DNA of 45,932 nucleotides from Desulfotomaculum sp. (lineage in GTDB: Bacteria; Bacillota; Desulfotomaculia; Desulfotomaculales; Desulfohalotomaculaceae). The stretch lies in NCBI GenBank assembly GCA_017656165.1, contig JACDOL010000010.1:1-45932 (forward strand). Direction: 5' to 3'. Under the pieces are notes generated by a model. That model saw only the letters and a program-made list of their open reading frames with translations. It searched no databases and was not told the DNA's origin. The position numbers and the translations under genes were made by a program. Numbering within the stretch: the first letter of the stretch is position 1; each line of letters opens with the position of its first letter. This document shows positions 25,484 through 34,613 of this stretch, piece by piece.

Positions 25484-26191
25484 TTATTTATTATCTTTTT
25501 CTTCTATTTTTTTCTTCCATTCATCTCTAACTTCTTTGGCTCTATCCACCGCCGGTCCTTCTTTGGCCAGCTCAATAAATTTTTCTATCTCTTCCACAGC
25601 TGTTTTGTAGTCCTCTTTTCCATTGGCCAGGATGTAAGCATAGAGCTGGTGGGCGGATGTGTTATCTTTTTCTTTGTCCAGCACCTGCTTTACCTGCTCT
25701 TCTGCCTGCTCATATTTATTATTGTAAAAGTAAATGGTTGCCAGGTTTAGGCGGGCATCGATGTTACCGGGCTGTTTTTCCAGCACCTTCTTTATCTGGT
25801 CTTCTGCTTTACTGAACTCTTTTTTATTAAAATATAATGAAGCAAGATTTAACCTGGCATCGGCGTTATCAGGGGCCAGTTCAATTAATTTTTTGTAACT
25901 TGTTATGGCTTTTTCAACCTTACCGCTGATCATATATAAAGCAGCCAGCTCGGATAACGTTTCAGTGTCCCCGGCATTTTCTTTAAGCTTGTCTTCCAGT
26001 TCATCAATTTTTTCCTGGAAGTACTTTTCCATTTCTTCCTTGGTCATTCCCTGCTGTGAGCTGCTTATTGTTTTACTTGGCGCAGCTGCCCACTGAATGG
26101 AGCTTAAAATCAAACCTGCCGATAAAACAACTGCCAGGACAATGAATACAACCCTTGCTTGTTTTTTCAGCCTGTTACGGTTAAAAAACAA
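25484..26191 (-). CDS. Membrane-anchored TPR-repeat protein
   Basis: A 235-aa protein with one N-terminal transmembrane segment (about 13-35, VVFIVLAVVLSAGLILSS), a short linker with a coiled coil (EEMEKYFQEKIDELEDKLKE) and about four tetratricopeptide repeats, e.g. ALYMISGKVEKAITSYKKLI, LASLYFNKKEFSKAEDQIKK and LATIYFYNNKYEQAEEQVKQ. Such proteins are scaffolds for other proteins, here probably on the outer face of the membrane. No enzymatic domain is present. The start is a TTG preceded by AGGGGGAG. It sits between an M23 endopeptidase gene and a zinc-protease gene, each with its own terminator, so it appears to be a separate transcript. Confidence 0.88.
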   Translation of the reverse strand: MFFNRNRLKKQARVVFIVLAVVLSAGLILSSIQWAAAPSKTISSSQQGMTKEEMEKYFQEKIDELEDKLKENAGDTETLSELAALYMISGKVEKAITSYKKLIELAPDNADARLNLASLYFNKKEFSKAEDQIKKVLEKQPGNIDARLNLATIYFYNNKYEQAEEQVKQVLDKEKDNTSAHQLYAYILANGKEDYKTAVEEIEKFIELAKEGPAVDRAKEVRDEWKKKIEEKDNK

Positions 26192-26295
26192 CTAAATCTC
26201 CCCCTCTTCTTAGTTCACATATCTTACATTTTACCACTATGTATAAGCCAGCAAAAGACTCACTGCTGTGGAAATAATTAATAACTGCTTGTCCA

Positions 26296-26334
26296 AGAAA
26301 AAACCCCCGGGCACTGGATGCCAAGGGGTAGTTT
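26296..26334 (-). terminator. Terminator of the M23 endopeptidase gene
   Basis: On the minus strand CCCC and GGCA pair with TGCC and GGGG in a bulged stem, followed by GTTTTTTC. It begins a few bases after the stop codon. Confidence 0.75.
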
Positions 26335-26337
26335 CTT

Positions 26338-27705
26338 CTACATGTAGTTTACCGGATTAACTGGCCGGCCGTTTACTCTTACTTCAAAGTGCAGGTGTGG
26401 GCCGGTGGTGCGTCCGGTGGTTCCCACATTACCAATAACCTGATTACGTTTTACCTGCTGCCCAACTTTTACTTTAATTTTAGAGAGGTGTGCATAACGG
26501 GTTACTATACCGTTCCCGTGGCTGATATCTACACATTTTCCGTAATTGCCGTACCAGCCTGCTCTAATCACTTTACCGGAATCGGCAGCCACCACAGGAC
26601 TGCCGTAAGCAGCTCCCAGATCAACCCCTTCATGCATTCGTCCCCAGCGGGGGCCAAATGCAGATACTATGCCACCCGGGGCAGGTTTAGCCAGCCTGCC
26701 TCCGCCATAATTACGAGAAGCAACCAGCATGCGGGTGCCTTTTTCCACTATCCTGGCTGTGGGCTCTTTAATAACTTTTTCATCCAGGATTATTTTCTCA
26801 GTTTGTTCACCGTTCTTAGCAATAAAGCGGTATTTTACTTTTTTTAGTCCATCTTCACCCGGTTCAATAACCTTTGTCTTGCCCTGCAGCATGTTGGGAT
26901 TGCGCTTAATTTTAACCGGGGCTTCTATTTTTTCTTCTACAGTTTTCTCATGGATACAGACAACATTGATCAAGGGTTCCTTATCAGACAGCTTTATTAC
27001 CTGGCCGATCTGCATCAGCTCAGGTTTAAAACCGGGATTGGCAGCAAGCAGTTCATCTACAGAAACCCCGTTGTTAACAGCAATGTCCCAAAGGGTATCT
27101 CCCTCTTTTACCTTATACCTGGGTATGCGGCCTTCCTTTTTTACCTCATCTAAAGCCGATTGTACGTTTATAATTTTGTCGGTTTGCAGCGGCATTTCTG
27201 CAATTTCTACTTTTTCTTCAAATTTCACCACAGCATTTTCGGCTGTTTTATACTCCTCTTTAAGAGCTTTGATAAAGTTTTCTGCTTCTTCCCTGCTTTT
27301 AAAAGCAAACTGTACTTTACCGTTTACTTTTACCGCAGCTCCCTGGATCTTGTAATCCAGTACTGTTTTTAAACGCTGTTCTAACTGGTCACTGCTGACC
27401 AGCATTTTTTTATCTTTGCTTACTTTTTCTATGGTAATATTCTGAACAATATTTACTGGCTTACCATACTTTTTTTCCTGTTGATCAATTAACTGTTCTA
27501 TAACGGCATCTGCATCATGTTTGCTGGCCACAGTGGCAATGGTTTTGCCATCAACAACCACAGCATAAGCTTTGTTGAAGTTTAATATGTGTACAAAAGA
27601 TGTTATAATCAGCAGAACGGCAGCTGCCAGCAGCCCGGCACGCATCTTAAAAGGCAGTTTATTAAAAGAAGGCAGCCCTTTCCCAGCAGTCTCCCTTAAA
27701 GACAC
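26338..27705 (-). CDS. LysM/G5-domain M23 family peptidoglycan endopeptidase
   Basis: A secreted or membrane-anchored cell-wall hydrolase. In order it has a transmembrane helix (about residues 22-40, AGLLAAAVLLIITSFVHIL), a poorly conserved helical region, a LysM repeat (YKVKEGDTLWDIAVNNGVSV, about 197-241), a G5-type domain (VEEKIEAPVKIKRNPNMLQG to EKVIKEPTARIVEKG) and a C-terminal M23 domain. Zinc motifs are visible in RMHEGVDLGAAYG (His and Asp) and GPHLHFEVRVNG (HxH), and the second-sphere AHLSKI is present. It is therefore expected to be an active, not degenerate, endopeptidase. The start is a GTG with AAAAGGGG upstream. A good sigma A promoter lies at 27805-27833. Confidence 0.95.
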   Translation of the reverse strand: MSLRETAGKGLPSFNKLPFKMRAGLLAAAVLLIITSFVHILNFNKAYAVVVDGKTIATVASKHDADAVIEQLIDQQEKKYGKPVNIVQNITIEKVSKDKKMLVSSDQLEQRLKTVLDYKIQGAAVKVNGKVQFAFKSREEAENFIKALKEEYKTAENAVVKFEEKVEIAEMPLQTDKIINVQSALDEVKKEGRIPRYKVKEGDTLWDIAVNNGVSVDELLAANPGFKPELMQIGQVIKLSDKEPLINVVCIHEKTVEEKIEAPVKIKRNPNMLQGKTKVIEPGEDGLKKVKYRFIAKNGEQTEKIILDEKVIKEPTARIVEKGTRMLVASRNYGGGRLAKPAPGGIVSAFGPRWGRMHEGVDLGAAYGSPVVAADSGKVIRAGWYGNYGKCVDISHGNGIVTRYAHLSKIKVKVGQQVKRNQVIGNVGTTGRTTGPHLHFEVRVNGRPVNPVNYM

Positions 27706-27804
27706 TATTTACAACCCCTTTTAGCAAATTTCCCAGTAAAAATTATTATTACTAATAATGGTACGCAATGGATGCTTTAGTAATTCTCCCTAAAAACACG
27801 TAAC

Positions 27805-27833
27805 ATTATAACACAGATATACTGCCGGGTAAA
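27805..27833 (-). promoter_or_regulatory. Promoter of the M23 endopeptidase gene
   Basis: TTTACC (27828-27833) and TATAAT (27805-27810) are separated by 17 bp on the minus strand, about 100 bp before the start codon. It is a sigma A-type match. Confidence 0.55.
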
Positions 27834-27906
27834 TTAACGTAACAGCGTGAAACAGTGTCATAATTTTGAAAACTGAAAGATTACCGAGGTACACGTCCCC
27901 TAACAG

Positions 27907-29262
27907 CTACTGATTTTGTAATTGCTGTAAATTTGCCTGCAGGTATAGGGCGCATTCCAGTCTAATTTTGGCCAGCTCACATCCCAAACGGTGTGGAATT
28001 AATATGCTCTTGTTAAAAGAATAGGCATTGGCATGGCATCCTCCGCTGCAGTAATATTTGGCCCAGCACTGCTGACAGCCTTCCTTGTTATAAATATGGG
28101 CGGCTTTAAATTTCACCACAATTTCTTCATTTAGCTTCCCATCGCTGACATGACCAATCTTAAATTCAGGCCTTCCCACAAACTGGTGGCAGGGGTATAA
28201 ATCTCCATCCGGTGTAACTGCCATGTACTGGTGGCCAGCCCCGCAGCCTGACAAACGCTTGGCTAGGCACGGGCCGCCGGTGAGGTCAATATTAAAGTGG
28301 AAAAAGTTGACTTTTTTGCCCTCTTTAATATGTTTTAAAAGTTCCCTGGTTAAATGACGGTATTCTTCCCTTAATGTATCTAAATCTTCCACCCGCAGTG
28401 CAAAGTCATCGCCAGGTTCTGCTATCACCGGTTCAACTGATATTTCTTCAAATCCATGGTTTATCATGTGAAGCACATCTTTACTGAAGTCAAGGTTGTA
28501 CCTTGTAAATGTCCCTCTTACATAATAACCCGCAGGTGGGTTTTTGCTTACCATGCTTTTAATGTTCTCCAGCACCCGCTGGTAAGAACCTTTTCCTCCA
28601 GGTGTGGGCCGCATCCGGTCATGTACATTCTGCCTGCCGTCTAGGCTTAGAACCACGTTGATGTTGTTGTCAGCCAGGTACTGCTGCGTTTTTTCATCCA
28701 GGAGAACTGCATTGGTGGTTAAGGTATATTTTATTTCCTTGCCCAGTGCTGCTGCTTTTTCCCGGCCGTAGCTGACCAGTTCCTGTACCACCGGGAAGTT
28801 TAAAAGCGGTTCCCCACCAAAAAAGTCCACTTCCACATGTTTTCGACCTTCGCTTTTGGCCAATAAAAAGTCAAGGGCTTTTTTACCTATATCCAGGCTC
28901 ATTAAGCTGCGGTCGCCGCCGAAAGGTCCCTGCCCGGCAAAGCAGTACCTGCAGCGCAGGTTGCAGTCATGGGCCACATGCAGGCACAATGCTTTAACAA
29001 CACTGCCCTGGGGTTCATATTTGCCGCCCAGCGGGTCTTCGCTGAACAGCATTCCTTCTTTTATTAGCTGGTTAACTTCATTTAAAGCCTCTTCTATATC
29101 TGCCGGGTTATAACGGTCTTTGTACTTATCAATTAACTCCGTTTTATTCAGCTCACAGCAGTCATCAAGCAGTTCCCAGGTTAATTGATCTACTTCATGC
29201 AGTGCTCCGCTGTGTACATCCAGCACCATCTTTGTTCCGTCAAATTCAAATTTGTGTATCAA
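27907..29262 (-). CDS. scfB: SCIFF peptide maturase, radical SAM/SPASM protein
   Basis: This radical SAM enzyme forms thioether (sactionine-type) cross-links in the SCIFF peptide encoded just upstream. An N-terminal RRE/PqqD-like region binds the precursor (about residues 1-80, DVHSGALHEVDQLTWELLDD). The radical SAM cluster motif is C100-x3-C104-x2-C107 (CNLRCRYCFAG), with FFGGEPLLNF as the GGE SAM motif. The C-terminal SPASM/twitch region is cysteine-rich (GCQQCWAKYYCSGGCHANAY), binding auxiliary [4Fe-4S] clusters. The length of 451 aa is as expected. The start is a TTG after AGGGGGT. The SCIFF gene ends 102 bp upstream with a hairpin terminator between, so the maturase is probably made in lower amounts than the peptide. 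Confidence 0.95.
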   Translation of the reverse strand: MIHKFEFDGTKMVLDVHSGALHEVDQLTWELLDDCCELNKTELIDKYKDRYNPADIEEALNEVNQLIKEGMLFSEDPLGGKYEPQGSVVKALCLHVAHDCNLRCRYCFAGQGPFGGDRSLMSLDIGKKALDFLLAKSEGRKHVEVDFFGGEPLLNFPVVQELVSYGREKAAALGKEIKYTLTTNAVLLDEKTQQYLADNNINVVLSLDGRQNVHDRMRPTPGGKGSYQRVLENIKSMVSKNPPAGYYVRGTFTRYNLDFSKDVLHMINHGFEEISVEPVIAEPGDDFALRVEDLDTLREEYRHLTRELLKHIKEGKKVNFFHFNIDLTGGPCLAKRLSGCGAGHQYMAVTPDGDLYPCHQFVGRPEFKIGHVSDGKLNEEIVVKFKAAHIYNKEGCQQCWAKYYCSGGCHANAYSFNKSILIPHRLGCELAKIRLECALYLQANLQQLQNQ

Positions 29263-29321
29263 CTAAAAAGACCCCCTAAGAGTTTTATCACATATAAAAA
29301 ACTTCTTTCAAACAAAATTGA

Positions 29322-29346
29322 AACCCAATCCAGCCAGGATCGGGTT
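29322..29346 (-). terminator. Terminator/attenuator between scfA and scfB
   Basis: On the minus strand AACCCGATCC pairs with GGATTGGGTT (10 bp, one G-U) around a 5-base loop, followed by TTCAATTTTG. It lies 18 bp after the SCIFF stop and upstream of the maturase. The moderate T-run suggests partial read-through. Confidence 0.7.
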
Positions 29347-29364
29347 ATGTAAAAGCAGTTACTT

Positions 29365-29511
29365 TTAATTTTTTTGACAAACTTGGTTGCCTACAGTACA
29401 TGAAGTCTTGCAGGCTGACTGGCAGGAAGTCTGACACTCGTAGCATCCGCCTGTTTTAACAGTTGCGGACAGCTTCTTTACATTTAAGGTTTTAATATGT
29501 TTGCCCACCAC
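29365..29511 (-). CDS. scfA: SCIFF precursor peptide (six cysteines in forty-five)
   Basis: This is a short RiPP precursor that gene finders often miss. It encodes 48 residues, starting VGKHIKTLNVKKLSATVK and containing six cysteines (positions 23, 26, 30, 34, 38 and 45) in CYECQTSCQSACKTSC and GNQVCQKN, the signature of the SCIFF family. The maturase downstream cross-links these cysteines to nearby residues. The start is the first of two GTG codons, 6 bases after AAAGGGG; an in-frame ATG at 29517 is too close to the ribosome site. A strong promoter lies at 29534-29562. SCIFF is nearly universal in Clostridia, and its physiological role is not established. Confidence 0.95.
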   Translation of the reverse strand: MVGKHIKTLNVKKLSATVKTGGCYECQTSCQSACKTSCTVGNQVCQKN

Positions 29512-29533
29512 TATCATCCCCTTTCCGTTTTAC

Positions 29534-29562
29534 ATTATAAAGCAAAAGGCAGAATCCATCAA
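29534..29562 (-). promoter_or_regulatory. Promoter of scfA
   Basis: TTGATG (29557-29562) and TATAAT (29534-29539) are separated by exactly 17 bp on the minus strand, giving a short leader before scfA. Confidence 0.75.
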
Positions 29563-29649
29563 TAAATTATGCAGTAATAATCATAAATCGACAGTTCTTT
29601 GAGTCTGCCGTCTATCGTTTTGCCAGGTAGCACCGTGGATGCGTCAAAA

Positions 29650-29676
29650 TAAAAAAACCTTCCAATCCCGGAAGGT
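29650..29676 (-). terminator. Terminator of tRNA-Gly
   Basis: ACCTTCC and GGAAGGT form a 7-bp stem with a 6-base loop, followed by TTTTTTATTTTG on the minus strand. It begins 10 bp after the tRNA 3' end. Confidence 0.88.
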
Positions 29677-29685
29677 AAAAACTAC

Positions 29686-29760
29686 TGGAGCGGGTGACGG
29701 GGATCGAACCCGCAGCCCCCAGCTTGGGAAGCTGGTGCTCTACCATTGAGCTACACCCGC
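29686..29760 (-). tRNA. tRNA-Gly (anticodon CCC)
   Basis: The cloverleaf is complete on the minus strand: acceptor GCGGGTG/CACCCGC, D arm AGCTCAATGGTAGAGC, anticodon stem CCAGC/GCTGG with loop TTCCCAA (anticodon CCC), and T arm GGTTCGATCC. CCA is encoded at the 3' end. It is separated from the upstream Glu/Lys tRNAs by a terminator, so it may have its own promoter. Confidence 0.97.
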
Positions 29761-29810
29761 ACGCCTTTTATTTTATTATATATAATTTTATGCCAAATGA
29801 GAATAATATA

Positions 29811-29840
29811 AACCTAAAAAACGAGCGTTTTTTAACGCTC
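29811..29840 (-). terminator. Terminator of the Lys-Glu-Lys-Glu tRNA operon
   Basis: GAGCGTT and AACGCTC form a 7-bp stem with a 4-base loop, followed by GTTTTTTAGG on the minus strand, 14 bp after the last tRNA-Glu. Confidence 0.88.
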
Positions 29841-29853
29841 ATTTTTTAGGTAT

Positions 29854-29929
29854 TGGTGACCCCTACGGGATTCGAACCCGTGTTACCGCCGTGAAAGGGC
29901 GGTGTCTTAGACCACTTGACCAAGGGGCC
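29854..29929 (-). tRNA. tRNA-Glu (anticodon TTC), copy 1
   Basis: The minus-strand cloverleaf has acceptor GGCCCCT/AGGGGTC, anticodon stem CCGCC/GGCGG with loop CTTTCAC (anticodon TTC), T arm GGGTTCGAATCCC and an encoded CCA. It is identical to the copy at 30034-30109. Confidence 0.97.
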
Positions 29930-29954
29930 ATAAGCTGCAGCTAAATTGGTTGAC

Positions 29955-30030
29955 TGGTGAGCCATCCAGGACTCGAACCTGGGACACCCTGATTAAAAGT
30001 CAGGTGCTCTACCAACTGAGCTAATGGCTC
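29955..30030 (-). tRNA. tRNA-Lys (anticodon TTT), copy 1
   Basis: The minus-strand cloverleaf has acceptor GAGCCAT/ATGGCTC, anticodon stem CCTGA/TCAGG with loop CTTTTAA (anticodon TTT), T arm AGGTTCGAGTCCT and an encoded CCA. It is identical to the copy at 30135-30210. Confidence 0.97.
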
Positions 30031-30033
30031 AAG

Positions 30034-30109
30034 TGGTGACCCCTACGGGATTCGAACCCGTGTTACCGCCGTGAAAGGGCGGTGTCTTAGACCACTTGAC
30101 CAAGGGGCC
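30034..30109 (-). tRNA. tRNA-Glu (anticodon TTC), copy 2
   Basis: Second identical copy of tRNA-Glu, three bases from the first tRNA-Lys copy. All arms, the anticodon TTC and the CCA end are intact, so both copies should be functional. Confidence 0.97.
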
Positions 30110-30134
30110 ATAAGCTGCAGCTAAATTGGTTGAC

Positions 30135-30210
30135 TGGTGAGCCATCCAGGACTCGAACCTGGGACACCCTGATTAAAAGTCAGGTGCTCTACCAACTGAG
30201 CTAATGGCTC
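30135..30210 (-). tRNA. tRNA-Lys (anticodon TTT), copy 2
   Basis: Second identical copy of tRNA-Lys and the first gene of the tRNA operon. A promoter lies 18-46 bp upstream. All arms and the CCA end are intact. Confidence 0.97.
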
Positions 30211-30227
30211 GCGTTTCGACAGATGTT

Positions 30228-30256
30228 ATGATAACATAAGTTATTATTTTATGCAA
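30228..30256 (-). promoter_or_regulatory. Promoter of the tRNA operon
   Basis: TTGCAT (30251-30256) and TATCAT (30228-30233) are separated by 17 bp on the minus strand; transcription would start about 10 bp before the mature tRNA-Lys. Confidence 0.65.
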
Positions 30257-30307
30257 CAGGTTATTTTAACTTTTTTAATGCAGCAGTAAGTCTAAATATA
30301 AATTGTC

Positions 30308-30334
30308 AGCCGGTGTCACAAACAGACACCGGCT
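30308..30334 (-). terminator. Terminator of purA
   Basis: AGCCGGTGTC and GACACCGGCT form a perfect 10-bp stem with a 7-base loop, 12 bp after purA. The following minus-strand sequence GACAATTTATATTT is T-rich but not a clean run. Confidence 0.75.
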
Positions 30335-30345
30335 TATGCATTATA

Positions 30346-31638
<1,293 letters not shown>

Positions 31639-31662
31639 CTAAAAAAACAGCATAAATTTATA

Positions 31663-33051
31663 TTATGATTTTTGCATTATATTCCTGGCTGTCACTACCC
31701 CGGCCACTGATGCCTGTACCAATCCCCTTGTAACACCAGCACCATCACCGGCGGCATACAGGTTATGGATACGGGTTTCCAGGTTGTTGTTAAGGGCCAG
31801 GCGGAATGAATAAAATTTGACTTCCACCCCGTAAAGCAGGGTGAAACGGGAATATACACCCGGGGCTATCCTGTCCATGGCTTTAAGCATTTCTACTATG
31901 GCAACCAGGTGGCGGTACGGTAAAACCAAGCTTAAGTCCCCTGGAACTGCTTCTGTTAAGGTGGGCCTTACCAGACCTTTTTTAATACGGCTCTCAGTGG
32001 ATCGCTGACCGTTTAACAGGTCACCCAACCTCTGGACTATAACCCCGCCGCTCAGCATGTTGGCCAGGCTGGATATATATCGCCCGTATTTGATGGGTTC
32101 TTTAAAAGGCTGGGTAAAAGTTTTAGTTACCAGTACGGCAAAATTAGTGTTGTCGGTTTTCCTGTATGCATGACTGTGACCGTTAACAGTTATTAAACCA
32201 TCATTATTCTCAGTAACAACTTCACCGTAAGGGTTCATACAGAAGGTCCGCACCTGGTCGTCAAAACTCTTCGATGTATATAAAAATTTGGATTCATACA
32301 CTACACTGGTAAGGTGTTCCATTACACTGGCCGGGAGTTCGACCCTTACTCCAATATCCACCGGGTTAACTGCAGCCGAAAGATTCAGCCGCTTGGCTTC
32401 TTCCGCCAGCCAATCTGCACCTTCCCGGCCCGGTGCCAGTATAACATTCTTACTGTAATATTCCTTGCCATCGGCGGTTTTAACACCAACAGCCCGGTTT
32501 TCTTTTACTAGAACCCGGTCAACGGCACAATTATGAACAATTTCTACCCCTTTATCAACCAGGTATTCCTGCATGTTCTGCAGTATTTCCATGCAGCGCC
32601 CGGTACCCAGGTGCCTGATGGGCATGGGAACCAGCTTTAATTCTGCCTGCAGTGCTTCTCTTTTAATTTTTTCTATTTCTTCTTCCCTGCCAACACCATA
32701 AATCTTTTCCGGAGCTCCAAACTCCAGGTAAATATTATCCACATACTTGATGTATTCATCCAATTGAGATGGACCTATGTAGCTGCCCAGGTTTCCTCCC
32801 ACTTCACTGGACAGAGTAAGTTTGCCGTCACTGAAAGCACCAGCGCCGCCCCATCCGCAAACGGTGGAACAGGGGTCACAGGAAACACAGGGAATGTTTT
32901 TATCCCTGGAAGGGCAGGTCCGTTTGGTAATATCCCTTCCTTTTTCCAGCATCAGAACTTTTAAGCCCTGGTTCCTTTTTACTAACTCCAGGGAAGAAAA
33001 AATGCCTGCCGGGCCGGCACCAACTATAATTACATCATACTGCTGGCGCAC
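31663..33051 (-). CDS. FAD-dependent dehydrogenase (COG2509-like) with a four-cysteine motif
   Basis: A Rossmann flavoprotein of uncertain substrate. The FAD-binding GxGxxG is in YDVIIVGAGPAGIFSSLEL at the N-terminus, and the C-terminal FAD motif is LYAAGDGAGVTRGLVQASV. After about residue 45 there is C55-x2-C58-x2-C61-x3-C65 (CVSCDPCSTVC), the spacing of a [4Fe-4S] site, directly before GWGGAGAFSDGKL, a block I associate with the COG2509 family. The open frame extends to 33129, but GGAGGT lies 7 bases before a GTG at 33051 (462 aa). It sits between dnaB and purA, and this position does not reveal the function. Confidence 0.85.
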   Translation of the reverse strand: MRQQYDVIIVGAGPAGIFSSLELVKRNQGLKVLMLEKGRDITKRTCPSRDKNIPCVSCDPCSTVCGWGGAGAFSDGKLTLSSEVGGNLGSYIGPSQLDEYIKYVDNIYLEFGAPEKIYGVGREEEIEKIKREALQAELKLVPMPIRHLGTGRCMEILQNMQEYLVDKGVEIVHNCAVDRVLVKENRAVGVKTADGKEYYSKNVILAPGREGADWLAEEAKRLNLSAAVNPVDIGVRVELPASVMEHLTSVVYESKFLYTSKSFDDQVRTFCMNPYGEVVTENNDGLITVNGHSHAYRKTDNTNFAVLVTKTFTQPFKEPIKYGRYISSLANMLSGGVIVQRLGDLLNGQRSTESRIKKGLVRPTLTEAVPGDLSLVLPYRHLVAIVEMLKAMDRIAPGVYSRFTLLYGVEVKFYSFRLALNNNLETRIHNLYAAGDGAGVTRGLVQASVAGVVTARNIMQKS

Positions 33052-33187
33052 ATGTTTAACCTCCAATACATAAGGATAGTTTACCCACTGCAGTAAAAAT
33101 AACTCAGATGCTTGTGCATTATTTATCAATCAATCAAGAAACATAGATATTTTAGCAAATAACACCAGTTAAGTAAAGAAAATTTAA

Positions 33188-34510
33188 TTAATTATGATCT
33201 TTATCAAGGTTAACAAACTTTGTATATTCTTTAAAAAAGCCCAGTTCCACCGTACCTACCGGGCCATTCCGCTGTTTGGCAATAATCAGTTCTGCTATTC
33301 CCTGCTTCTCTGATTCCGGGTTATAGTAGTCATCACGGTATATGAATACTACCACGTCAGCATCCTGTTCAATACTGCCGCTTTCACGAAGGTCGGACAT
33401 AATAGGCCTTTTATCCTGCCTCTGCTCCACCGCCCTGCTGAGCTGGGACAGCGCTACCACCGGTATATTTAATTCCTTGGCCAGTCCTTTTAATGCCCGT
33501 GAAATTTCAGCTATTTCCTGCTGGCGGCTTTCTGTACGCCTGTCACCCTGCATCAGCTGCAGGTAATCGATGACAATTAAGCCCAGGCCCTTTTCTCCCT
33601 GCAGCCTTCTGGCCTTAGCCCGCATTTCTCGTACAGAAATGGAAGCAGTGTCGTCGATATAAATGGGGGCTTCTGCCAGGTAACCGGCCACTTCAGTTAA
33701 GCGTTCCCAGTCCTCGGGTTTAAGGGCCCCGGTGCGAAGCTTGTGCTGGTCTACCATGGCTTCTGCACAGAGCATGCGCTGAACCAGCTGCTCCTTTGAC
33801 ATTTCCAAACTGAATACCGCCACCGGGGTTTTCGATCTTACCGCTGCGTTTAATGCCATCATCAAGCCCAGGGTAGTTTTACCCATACTGGGACGGGCAG
33901 CCAAAATTATTAAGTCACTCTTCTGCAGACCGCTGGTCATTTTATCAAAGTCTATAAAGCCGGTGGGGACACCTGTAAGTTCACTTTTATTTTTGTGAAT
34001 CTGCTCAATATCATCAAAGGTTTTCAGCAGTATATCACTGATGGCAGTTAGTGCTTTTGACTGCTGGCGGCTGCTTATTTCCGTTAATGACTGTTCAATT
34101 TGTCCCATTAACTGCCGTACATCTTCACCTTCATACCCCTTGGCTGATATCCTGTTGGAAAGCTGAATCATCTGGCGAAGAAGGGATTTTTCCTCTACTA
34201 TCCGGGCATAGTATTCAACATTAGCAGCGGTGGGTACCAGGCTGGCCAGGGTCGCCACATAAGAAACCCCACCCACTTTTTCTAAAGTTCCTTTCTGCCG
34301 CAGTTCCTCGGATACGGTAATCATGTCCACCGGGTCATTCCTATCCACCAGGCTTAAGATAGCCTCGTAGATTTCCCTGTGACTGTCACGGTAGAAGTCC
34401 TCAGGTTTGATAATGGCCATTACTTTGTACACTGCTTCCCTGTTCAGGAGCAGGGCCCCCAGGACAGACTGCTCGGCATCTATATTTTGTGGTGGAACTT
34501 TATTGTTCAT
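33188..34510 (-). CDS. dnaB: Replicative DNA helicase DnaB (DnaC of Bacillus)
   Basis: This hexameric 5'-3' helicase drives the replication fork. The 440-aa protein has the N-terminal DnaB domain (PPQNIDAEQSVLGALLLNREA) and the C-terminal RecA-like core with Walker A AARPSMGKTTLGL, SLEMSKEQLVQRM, Walker B LIVIDYLQLM and ALSQLSRAVEQR with the arginine finger region. No intein interrupts the motifs. GGAGAGGT lies before the ATG. It follows lonC and rplI in the usual rplI-dnaB-purA neighbourhood near the origin. Confidence 0.98.
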   Translation of the reverse strand: MNNKVPPQNIDAEQSVLGALLLNREAVYKVMAIIKPEDFYRDSHREIYEAILSLVDRNDPVDMITVSEELRQKGTLEKVGGVSYVATLASLVPTAANVEYYARIVEEKSLLRQMIQLSNRISAKGYEGEDVRQLMGQIEQSLTEISSRQQSKALTAISDILLKTFDDIEQIHKNKSELTGVPTGFIDFDKMTSGLQKSDLIILAARPSMGKTTLGLMMALNAAVRSKTPVAVFSLEMSKEQLVQRMLCAEAMVDQHKLRTGALKPEDWERLTEVAGYLAEAPIYIDDTASISVREMRAKARRLQGEKGLGLIVIDYLQLMQGDRRTESRQQEIAEISRALKGLAKELNIPVVALSQLSRAVEQRQDKRPIMSDLRESGSIEQDADVVVFIYRDDYYNPESEKQGIAELIIAKQRNGPVGTVELGFFKEYTKFVNLDKDHN

Positions 34511-34591
34511 GGGTACCTCTCCAATGCTGAAATTTATTTGTATTTACATTTCGCCGTTGTATGAGTTTAACGGCTGTACAACATTAAAGAA

Positions 34592-34608
34592 GGCGGCTGA
34601 GAGCCGCC
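34592..34608 (-). terminator. Hairpin after lonC
   Basis: GGCGGCT and AGCCGCC form a 7-bp GC-rich stem with a 3-base loop, 5 bp from the lonC stop codon; TTCTTTAATG follows on the minus strand. The T-tract is imperfect, so read-through into dnaB is likely. Confidence 0.6.
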
Positions 34609-34613
34609 GGTTT

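Larger units (their letters stand above)
29854..30210. repeat. Exact tandem duplication of the tRNA-Glu/tRNA-Lys unit
   Basis: Positions 29854-30030 and 30034-30210 appear identical over 177 bp, with a period of 180 bp. Each copy holds one tRNA-Glu, a 25-bp spacer and one tRNA-Lys. Only the 3-bp junction differs from the outer flanks, indicating a recent duplication or gene conversion. Confidence 0.95.

Noticed and set aside
26338-27705. Degenerate (inactive) M23 domain
   Set aside because: Both zinc motifs, HEGVDLG and HLHFEV, are intact.
29854-30210. CRISPR array from the regular 180-bp repetition
   Set aside because: Only two units, and each unit is two complete tRNA genes; no short direct repeats with unique spacers exist anywhere in the window.
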